The notes below the pieces were generated by a model. It did no database searches. It was given only the letters and a program-made list of their open reading frames with translations, and had not been told where the DNA came from. DNA of 64,000 nt from SAR202 cluster bacterium bin22 (GTDB lineage Bacteria > Chloroflexota > Dehalococcoidia > Lucifugimonadales > UBA3495), in contig MPMM01000001.1 of assembly GCA_002238505.1 (NCBI GenBank), positions 310,001-374,000 of the forward strand, written 5' to 3'. The translations under genes were made by a program, and so were the position numbers. Below, piece by piece: positions 1 to 6,267 of the stretch; the stretch's first letter is position 1, and the number at the start of each line of letters is the position of its first letter.

Positions 1-101
1 GACTATACGCGGGAATCAAGGACCGGGTAGGAGAGGGAAAGGCTGCCTGAAGATGGAAACTCATCGGAGACCAACTATGCTCCGTTTGGCCTCTTGCCTG
101 G

Positions 102-1058
102 TCAGGAAACGGGAGCCAACAGGGATTCCACGAACTGGCTGGCATCAAAGGGAGCGATGTCTTCCAGAGATTCCCCGGTGCCGATGAAAAGGATTGGCAC
201 ATTCAGTTCCTGTTTAATTGCCAGCACGATTCCGCCACGAGCGGTGCCGTCCAGCTTGGCGAGAAAAATACCGGTGCAGCCTACGGCTTCCGTAAAGGCC
301 TTGGCCTGGGTCAACCCGTTCAGGCCTGTGGTGGCATCCAGGGTCAGCAAAACTTGCTGGGGTGCCTGTGAATCCAACCGATTAATTACCCGGTGGACCT
401 TTTTCAACTCCTCCATCAGGTTGGAGCGGGTGTGAAGTCTCCCGGCGGTGTCCACAATAAGGACATCGGCGCCTCTTGCCTTGCTGGCCTGCCACGCATC
501 GTAGGCCACCGCTCCCGGGTCTGCCCCGGGTTGGTGGCTGATAACTTCTACGCCTGCCCGGTCTCCAAGGATTTCCAGTTGCTCCTCGGCGGCGGCCCGG
601 AAGGTGTCGGCGGCTCCCAGTACGACCTTCTTGCCTTCACGGGTGAAGTGGTGGGCCAGTTTGGCGATGCTGGTGGTCTTGCCAACGCCATTTACCCCCA
701 CCATCAAGATTACGTAGGGCACACCACTGGAAGGATGTTCTTCCCAGGTTTCCGCGACGACGCCGGAGGCCAGATTGCCGGCCAGGGTTTCTTTCAGAAG
801 AGCGAATGCGGTTTCAGCGTCGGTTATGCCTTCATTGCGAATCTTGTCCTTAAGTTCGTCCAGGATTTGCAGGGAAGTTTCCACGCCGACGTCGGCGGAA
901 ATCAGGATTTCTTCAAGTTCTTCCCAAACCGTTTCATCCAGATCAGAGGAGCGGAGAACGTCAAGAATGCGCCCGAACCAGCGCTCCCTGGTCCGTTTGA
1001 CGCCGTCGTCGGTTTTTTCCCGGTTATTTTCCCTGTTTCGTTGAAAGAATGAGAGCAT
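102..1058 (-). CDS. ftsY: Signal recognition particle receptor FtsY
   Basis: FtsY is the SRP receptor GTPase that docks ribosome-SRP complexes at the membrane for co-translational insertion. The 318-residue protein has a helical N domain (about 20-100) and a G domain: G1 GVNGVGKT at 121-128, DTFRA at 151-155, DTAGR at 203-207 and AKLDG at 267-271. The N-terminus (MLSFFQRN, then a charged stretch) is the short form without a long acidic A domain, which supports this ATG as the start. It is the last gene of a minus-strand operon after a DsbA-like gene and rnc. Its first 157 bases lie inside the 3' end of the rnc frame. Confidence 0.97.
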   Translation of the reverse strand: MLSFFQRNRENNREKTDDGVKRTRERWFGRILDVLRSSDLDETVWEELEEILISADVGVETSLQILDELKDKIRNEGITDAETAFALLKETLAGNLASGVVAETWEEHPSSGVPYVILMVGVNGVGKTTSIAKLAHHFTREGKKVVLGAADTFRAAAEEQLEILGDRAGVEVISHQPGADPGAVAYDAWQASKARGADVLIVDTAGRLHTRSNLMEELKKVHRVINRLDSQAPQQVLLTLDATTGLNGLTQAKAFTEAVGCTGIFLAKLDGTARGGIVLAIKQELNVPILFIGTGESLEDIAPFDASQFVESLLAPVS

Positions 1059-1867
1059 TGAGTATCGCTTATGTAGCTTCCTTGTTGATTTAGATGGGCT
1101 TGCGCCCGGGCCATTTCAGCACCGTTGGCTTTGCTTCTGTCGCCTTTTGACTGGCTGGATCGAGGCTGACGTGTATCGAGCATCGATTGCCGGTCAAGGG
1201 CAATCTGGGCTGCGGCCCGTTCGGCGTCCGCTTTCTTGTTTCCGGTACCCTGACCCAGTATCTCATCATCGACCAGTACCTGGACGGTGAAAACGGGTTG
1301 ATTATCGGGACCTTCGGTGGAGACCAACTCGTAACGAGGAGTCGTGCGGCCTATGCCCTGAATCAGTTCCTGCAAGCGGGACTTGGGATTGTCAACGGGA
1401 CGTCCCCGGCGAAAAATGTCGGCCAGATCTGGCTCCAGACTGCGCAGAACAAGATCGCGGGCAGCTTCGTAACCCTGGTCCAGGTAAATGGCGGCAACAA
1501 TCGACTCGAAGGCTTCTTCCAGGATGGACTCGCGGTCATGGCCGCCGGACTCGACCTCTCCCTTGCCAAGGGCCAGATGCTTGCCGATGGACAGTCTTCG
1601 GGCAGCCCTGGCCAGGCTGGGACGGCAAACCAGCGAAGAACGCCCCTTGGTCAATTCCCCTTCGGTTATATGGGGGAGGTTGGCGTAGAGTTCCGTTGAG
1701 ACGATTAATTCCAGAACCGCATCTCCCAGGAACTCCATTCTTTCATAGGAGTCCAGAGATGATCCGCCGTGTTCGTTGAGATAAGAACGATGAACCAGGG
1801 CCTGTCGCAACAGGCCCTGGTTGTTAAAGGTCAAACCAAGGCTGGTTTCCAGGTCTTCGATGGCCAA
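902..1867 (-). CDS. rnc: Ribonuclease III with long C-terminal tail
   Basis: RNase III cleaves double-stranded RNA in rRNA and mRNA processing. The 321-residue frame holds the signature ERMEFLGDAVLE at about 42-53, catalytic acidic residues in EEAFES (about 117-122), and a dsRNA-binding domain at about 160-226. The family usually ends near residue 220-250. Here a polar, low-complexity tail of roughly 90 residues follows, and its last 51 codons overlap ftsY out of frame. The start is TTG at 1867, 21 bases after the stop of the upstream DsbA-like gene. The tail may be real or may result from an indel near the original stop. Confidence 0.95.
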   Translation of the reverse strand: MAIEDLETSLGLTFNNQGLLRQALVHRSYLNEHGGSSLDSYERMEFLGDAVLELIVSTELYANLPHITEGELTKGRSSLVCRPSLARAARRLSIGKHLALGKGEVESGGHDRESILEEAFESIVAAIYLDQGYEAARDLVLRSLEPDLADIFRRGRPVDNPKSRLQELIQGIGRTTPRYELVSTEGPDNQPVFTVQVLVDDEILGQGTGNKKADAERAAAQIALDRQSMLDTRQPRSSQSKGDRSKANGAEMARAQAHLNQQGSYISDTQCSHSFNETGKITGKKPTTASNGPGSAGSGAFLTFSAPLIWMKRFGKNLKKS

Positions 1868-1888
1868 ATCAATACCTGGAATGTGGCC

Positions 1889-2521
1889 TTAAATGATGCC
1901 GTGAGGCCACGGCGGGGACGGGCGTTTCACCTCGCCCACATGCTGTGCGTCGGTAATTACCCGAGTCAGGGACTCGTAGATTTCGCCAGACTGTTCGGCC
2001 GGGGGAATATGCATCTTTACGAAGGCCGAACTGCCGTTGGGGAAGACATAAGTCGGGACGCCAAAAGCGCCGTAGGTCTCGACTGCCTCGGTGTGACTTT
2101 CGGCAATTTCCCTGAGCAGATCAGGGTCTGCCAGGTCTTCCCGGAAGCGGGCCACATCGATGCCGGAGTTGGCGACCGCTTCTTCCATCACTTCCATCTC
2201 GGTCAGGCTGCGCCGCTCTTCGTGGCGCAGTTTGAGGAGGGCGATGAAGAAAGATTCAAAAGCTTCCTTACCCTGACGCTTGGCGGCAAGCCCGCAGCGA
2301 TGGGCCAGCAGAGTGTTATCCGAGCCATCCAGTGCGCCCGGTTGTTCCCAGAACTTGAAATCTTCGCCCTTGTCGCTGTTTACCTGCTCAAGGGAGAAAG
2401 GTTGCCAGTCAACATTGACCTCGTGATCGGTGGTCTCACGTACCTGCGCCAGCCACATGGCAGCGTTATATACGTAGGGTCAACGAAAGTCGTAATAGGT
2501 TTTGAAATCGGTCTCGGACAT
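1889..2521 (-). CDS. DsbA/FrnE-family thiol oxidoreductase, candidate selenoprotein (UGA at codon 14)
   Basis: This is a DsbA-fold (2-hydroxychromene isomerase/FrnE-like) protein. The conserved part runs from the ATG at 2458, but that start has no Shine-Dalgarno and lacks the active site. Reading upstream in frame gives ATG at 2521 preceded by AGGAGGTG (2527-2534), then MSETDFKTYYDFR, a TGA at 2482-2480, and PYVYNAAMWLAQ. The family motif at this place is DF-x-CPYV, so the TGA replaces the redox Cys. Full length is 210 residues, normal for the family. The cis-Pro loop GVPTY is at 154-158. There is no second Cys, so it would be a single selenol/thiol type. TGA is an ordinary stop elsewhere in the window. 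The alternatives are a nonsense mutation or a sequence error. Selenocysteine insertion is inferred, not shown. Confidence 0.75.
2438..2476 (-). promoter_or_regulatory. Candidate bacterial SECIS hairpin downstream of the UGA
   Basis: The mRNA right after the UGA folds into two stacked stems. The outer stem pairs ACGUA (2475-2471) with UACGU (2442-2438). The upper stem pairs CGC (2465-2463) with GCG (2449-2447) and GCC (2461-2459) with GGC (2454-2452), with U2462 facing U2451/G2450. The apical loop is AUGU (2458-2455). The loop lies 22-25 bases after the UGA. The E. coli fdhF SECIS has the same plan: a bulged U a few pairs below a loop that contains GU. SelB binding is inferred. Confidence 0.55.
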
Positions 2522-2548
2522 GTCGACACCTCCTGTTCGATTGTCCCG

Positions 2549-2577
2549 ATTCTAGCACATACTCCCTTGCCCGCCAA
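2549..2577 (-). promoter_or_regulatory. Sigma70-type promoter for the DsbA-like/rnc/ftsY operon
   Basis: Read on the minus strand, TTGGCG (2577-2572), a 17-base spacer and TAGAAT (2554-2549) form a good promoter, with TGC just before the -10 box (extended -10). It sits upstream of the ATG at 2521, which supports that start over the internal ATG at 2458. Confidence 0.6.
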
Positions 2578-2634
2578 CACTCAAGAACTCAATGCTCGCT
2601 GCTCTCAGTAGAAGGGGCAGAACCCGCCTTATGC

Positions 2635-2640
2635 TATAAT
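2635..2640 (+). promoter_or_regulatory. -10 box (TATAAT), near-leaderless start of the CCA enzyme gene
   Basis: A perfect TATAAT ends 10 bases before the ATG at 2651. Transcription would then start within a few bases of the start codon, giving a leaderless or near-leaderless mRNA. No clear -35 box or Shine-Dalgarno is present. Confidence 0.5.
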
Positions 2641-2650
2641 TTCACCCGAA

Positions 2651-3952
2651 ATGAACCCTCTTTCGGACGGCCCTCCACCTGCTGCCTTTTCCCACTATCC
2701 TATCGAAAGTCTGGTCGATAGAGACAACCTTCCCCTGTACCTGGCGTTAAAGGAACTGGCTTCTGAACGTGATCTTACCGTCTATCTGGTGGGAGGTCCG
2801 GTAAGGGACTGGTTGCTGGGCGTTGCCTGCCGAGACCTGGACTTCGTTGTGGAGGGCGACGCCACGGCACTGGGTAGAACCCTGGCCAACCGGGTGGGCG
2901 GGCGTGCCATACTGCATAACAGATTCGGTACTGCAACGGTGGAACTGGGAGCAGGGCACATTGACCTGGTAACCGCCAGGAGCGAGGCTTACCCCGTTCC
3001 GGGCTCGCTCCCCGACGTGGTACCTTCAACCATAAACGATGACTTGGCGCGGCGGGATTTTACTATCAATGCTATGGCCTTGCCTCTGCGAGGCGGCGAC
3101 CTGACGCCGGTCGATCAGGCGGGAGGTCAGGAAGACCTGAAACTTGGCCGCATCAGGACAATTCACCCCCAGAGCTTCTCGGATGACCCAACCCGTCTTT
3201 TTCGAGCTTTGAGGTACGAGCAGAGGTTGGGGTTCGGGCTGGAGGAGGGGACGGGAGAGCAGTTTCGTGCCGCGGTGGCTGGCAGGTACTGTGACACCGT
3301 AAGCGGAGACAGGATCCGTCGGGAACTGGAGAAGTTCCTGGAAGAGATTGACCCCGCCAAGCCGATATTGCGGGCCGTGGAAACGGGGCTGTTGCCCTCG
3401 GTTTTTCCGGCTCTGGTACAAAGCGATTATGTTGGCAGGCTGGCGGCGTCATCGATTGACAATCAATTGATGATTTGCTACCCCCTTTCCTGGATTGTGG
3501 CCCTGGTTTATCCGCTTTCGTCAGAAGAAGCCGAAGGTTTGATTGGCCGGCTGAACATGCCGGGCGCCTGGGCCAGGGCTGTGCGTGAATCGGTCAAGCT
3601 GCACCAACTTGAGACGGCGCTGAGCGGTACGGGGATGGCAGCTTCGGAACTTCACCGATTCCTGGAAGATTTCGAGATTTGGACCATAGGCGCAGTTGCC
3701 CGAATTACCGATAGAGCCGTGGTGGCAGGAAATCTGGAACGCTACATTGAGGAGTACCAGGACCTGTCGCCGGCCCTGAACGGAAATGACCTGCTGGCTA
3801 TGGGAGTACCGCCCGGCCCCGCCGTTGGAAAGGCGCTGGCATCCCTTCGTGACCTGCGAATTGACCGGAAGGTCCTCTCCGAAGAAGAGGAGAGGGAATG
3901 GGTCCGGGAACTGTTGGCCGTGGAGAAGTACGGGACCTCCCAGGGGACCTAG
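2651..3952 (+). CDS. cca: CCA-adding tRNA nucleotidyltransferase / poly(A) polymerase family protein
   Basis: This is a class II nucleotidyltransferase that adds or repairs the tRNA CCA end (or polyadenylates RNA). The head domain has GGPVRDWLL at about 48-56 and the metal-binding DLDF at about 62-65. RRDFTINAMA follows near 134-143, then the RNA-binding motif DDPTRLFRALRY. A helical C-terminal region completes 433 residues, the usual length of the family. Sequence alone cannot separate CCA-adding from poly(A) activity. It is transcribed divergently from the DsbA-like operon. Confidence 0.92.
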   Translation: MNPLSDGPPPAAFSHYPIESLVDRDNLPLYLALKELASERDLTVYLVGGPVRDWLLGVACRDLDFVVEGDATALGRTLANRVGGRAILHNRFGTATVELGAGHIDLVTARSEAYPVPGSLPDVVPSTINDDLARRDFTINAMALPLRGGDLTPVDQAGGQEDLKLGRIRTIHPQSFSDDPTRLFRALRYEQRLGFGLEEGTGEQFRAAVAGRYCDTVSGDRIRRELEKFLEEIDPAKPILRAVETGLLPSVFPALVQSDYVGRLAASSIDNQLMICYPLSWIVALVYPLSSEEAEGLIGRLNMPGAWARAVRESVKLHQLETALSGTGMAASELHRFLEDFEIWTIGAVARITDRAVVAGNLERYIEEYQDLSPALNGNDLLAMGVPPGPAVGKALASLRDLRIDRKVLSEEEEREWVRELLAVEKYGTSQGT

Positions 3953-3993
3953 AGTGCATGGTCGCCTGGTGGTTTGATGGAGGTAACCTTCAG

Positions 3994-4206
3994 ATGTTGG
4001 AAGACCTGGAGAAAGAGTCCTGCGTAATTTGTGAGGATGCCCTTGATGGCATTCACCAGACCTCGTGCCAGATGTGCGGGGGCAAGTTTCATCAACCCTG
4101 GAGCCAGGACAGCGATATACCCAGGTGTGGCCGAATCTCCAGTCATGAAGAAGCCCTGGCGATAGTTTACCTTTGCAACGACTGTTACGAAGGCCGCCGA
4201 CCCTGA
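3994..4206 (+). CDS. Small zinc-ribbon/RING-like cysteine-rich protein
   Basis: This 70-residue protein starts at ATG 3994 behind GGAGG (3979-3983). A longer in-frame extension to 3898 would overlap the preceding gene and has no ribosome site. It has CVIC, then CQMC followed by a His (GGKFH), a further Cys, and CNDC near the end. The CxxC...CxxC...H...CxxC arrangement suggests two bound zinc ions in a RING- or ribbon-like fold. I do not recognise a named family. The gene lies between the CCA enzyme and an MDR reductase, all on the plus strand. Confidence 0.65.
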   Translation: MLEDLEKESCVICEDALDGIHQTSCQMCGGKFHQPWSQDSDIPRCGRISSHEEALAIVYLCNDCYEGRRP

Positions 4207-4276
4207 AGAGGACTGGTACAGGCTCGGATGCTTAGTTCCAAAGACATATGATGTACCAACTGGGAGACGACACCAG

Positions 4277-5314
4277 ATGAAGGCAGTTTACATAGAAGAG
4301 CACGGCGGGACCGAGGCATTGACCTACGGGGAAAGGCCAGAACCTGTTCCCGGCGCAGGGGAAGTGAAGATACGGGTAGGTGCGACGGCGTTGAACCGGC
4401 TGGACCTCTACACCCGGGAGGGTGGCCGGGGGCTGCGCCGTGAATTTCCACCGCCGTTGATCCTGGGCGGAGACTGTGCCGGCGACGTGGTGGAAGTTGG
4501 CGAGAGTGTCAGAAGTCTCCAGGCTGGCGACCGGGTGGTAGTAAACCCCCGAATCAGTTGCAATCAGTGTTCAGCCTGCATGTCGGGTCGGGATGACCTG
4601 TGTCCCAGGTCCAGGTTTATGGGAAGCGCCTCCGACGGCAGCTATGCTGAGTTTGTTACCGTTCCGGCGGTTAACGCCCACAAGATTGCCGACTCGGTTA
4701 CCTACGAGGCGGCGGCGGCAGTACCCACTACCTTCTTGCCGGTGTGGAACATGATGGTGCGCCGGGCGCAATTGCAGCCATGGGAAACGGTTCTGGTGCT
4801 GTCGGCTTCGGCTGGCGTGGGTACGGCGGCGATCCAGGTAGCAAAGAACGTGGTAGGAGCAAGGGTAATCGCTACCACGAGCACGGAGGAGAAGTCAGCC
4901 AAGGCCAGGGAACTGGGAGCCGATGAGGTTATCAATTACAGGGACGAAGACGTTACGGAACGGGTAAAGGCGTTGACTGACGGCGCCGGCGCCGATGTAC
5001 TGGTGGACCATGTAGGAGCCGAATTTTTCTCCAGCGCATTCAACTCCCTGCGCCCCGGAGGCCGCTATACGATTTGTGGCGCCACTACCGGATTAAGGGC
5101 AGAACTGCACCTGGGCTTGCTGTTCACCCGACAGATTGAGATTTATGGCACTTTTATGGGCAGCAAGGAAGACATGCGGCAAATTGTCGAGATGCTGAAC
5201 AAGGGCGTGATCCAGCCGGCCATCCACCAGGTGTTCCCCCTGTCCGATGCCGCCACAGCCCACGCGACGATGGAGGAGACCAATTTCTTTGGCAAGCTGT
5301 TGCTGAGGCCGTAG
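4277..5314 (+). CDS. MDR-superfamily zinc-containing alcohol dehydrogenase / quinone oxidoreductase-like protein
   Basis: This is a medium-chain NAD(P)-dependent reductase of 345 residues. The structural zinc site is intact: Cys 95, 98, 101 and 109 in RISCNQCSACMSGRDDLC. The nucleotide-binding segment SASAGVGTAAIQVAK is near 170-184. The usual catalytic zinc ligands look absent: the GHE motif is GGDCAG (65-70), and there is no Cys in NRLDLY near 40. It is therefore probably closer to quinone oxidoreductases or enoyl reductases than to zinc-dependent alcohol dehydrogenases. The substrate cannot be predicted. Confidence 0.85.
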   Translation: MKAVYIEEHGGTEALTYGERPEPVPGAGEVKIRVGATALNRLDLYTREGGRGLRREFPPPLILGGDCAGDVVEVGESVRSLQAGDRVVVNPRISCNQCSACMSGRDDLCPRSRFMGSASDGSYAEFVTVPAVNAHKIADSVTYEAAAAVPTTFLPVWNMMVRRAQLQPWETVLVLSASAGVGTAAIQVAKNVVGARVIATTSTEEKSAKARELGADEVINYRDEDVTERVKALTDGAGADVLVDHVGAEFFSSAFNSLRPGGRYTICGATTGLRAELHLGLLFTRQIEIYGTFMGSKEDMRQIVEMLNKGVIQPAIHQVFPLSDAATAHATMEETNFFGKLLLRP

Positions 5315-5361
5315 AGGCCTTTACAGCTTCATTCTGCGGGGAATGACGCGTCGGGGTGTGT

Positions 5362-6267
5362 TCACTTTGAACCTTCGGCAGCCTCAGACTTGTCCTCGCC
5401 CTTCCTGCTGCGCTTTTGAAGCCTTCTCCCGTGGAAGAGGTACTGCTGGGCGTAGCCGGCGTACTGGCCAAAGTAGCCTTGTGCCCAGGCCAGCATTTCC
5501 CGGTCCGGCGGCGGTTTTTCTCCCGGGAAGTACCATTCGCCCAGAGCGCGGCGAACCCAAACGTCTATGGGGAAGGCCTCCAGTTTTTCCAGCGAAAAAA
5601 CGGCGATGCAGTCGGCTATCTTGGTACCGATGCCGTAGCACTCCATCAGACGTTCCTTGGCGGGGGGGTAGGGCATTCGGACCAGGGCGTTGAGGTCCAG
5701 GGATCCCTCTACAACTTCCCGTGTGGCGCGGTCAACATAGGGCGCTCGAAAGCCCAGCCCCAGTCGGCGCAATTCCATTTCACCCGCTTCCACTAGCTGA
5801 ACCGGTGTCGGAAATGTGTGCCGGACCTGGCCGTCAAGCTCCACGGGGTTTCCGAAGGCCTTCGCGATGTTTTCCAGTACCTGGTGGATGCGCTGGATGT
5901 TTGAGTTGGCCGAACAGATATAGGCCACCATGCATTCCCAGGGTTCCTGTCTTAATACCCTCAACCCTGGGTACTTTTCCACCATTTCCCGAACACGCCA
6001 GTCGTGGCTTATGTCCTTCTGGATGGACGGCAGGTCATCGTCAAGCCGGAAATAATGCTGGAGGACGGGGATGACCGAGGACTCGGGCCAGGGAGAAGCG
6101 TGGAACTCGACCCGGTTCGTGTCAACCTGCCGCAGGCGGATGAAGTTCCCTCGGACTACTCCTGAGAACCAGGGTTCAGCTTCGGTTCCTTCCAGGCGCC
6201 ACCTGTGAGCTTGCCCTCCAAGAAGACTGGCATCCATGTCAAGGGAATGGTCAACGAGCAGTTCCAC
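5362..6267 (-). CDS. ogg: 8-oxoguanine DNA glycosylase/AP lyase, OGG1 type
   Basis: This enzyme excises oxidised guanine from DNA. The 301-residue protein has the OGG1 N-terminal sheet motif ASLLGGQAHRW (13-23), the PWECMVAYICSANSNI helix (109-124) and the helix-hairpin-helix-GPD motif. Catalytic Lys is at 216 (GIGTKIAD) and Asp at 235 (FPIDVW). The start is GTG at 6267, overlapping the end of the dinG-like gene by 17 bases, so the two are probably translationally coupled. Pairing a base-excision glycosylase with a repair helicase makes functional sense. The C-terminus is Lys/Arg/Glu rich. Confidence 0.93.
   Translation of the reverse strand: MELLVDHSLDMDASLLGGQAHRWRLEGTEAEPWFSGVVRGNFIRLRQVDTNRVEFHASPWPESSVIPVLQHYFRLDDDLPSIQKDISHDWRVREMVEKYPGLRVLRQEPWECMVAYICSANSNIQRIHQVLENIAKAFGNPVELDGQVRHTFPTPVQLVEAGEMELRRLGLGFRAPYVDRATREVVEGSLDLNALVRMPYPPAKERLMECYGIGTKIADCIAVFSLEKLEAFPIDVWVRRALGEWYFPGEKPPPDREMLAWAQGYFGQYAGYAQQYLFHGRRLQKRSRKGEDKSEAAEGSK

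Noticed and set aside
1889-2458. A 189-residue DsbA-like gene starting at ATG 2458
   Set aside because: No Shine-Dalgarno, it lacks the active-site segment, and a well-supported start lies 63 bases upstream in frame across a TGA. Kept as the longer candidate selenoprotein.
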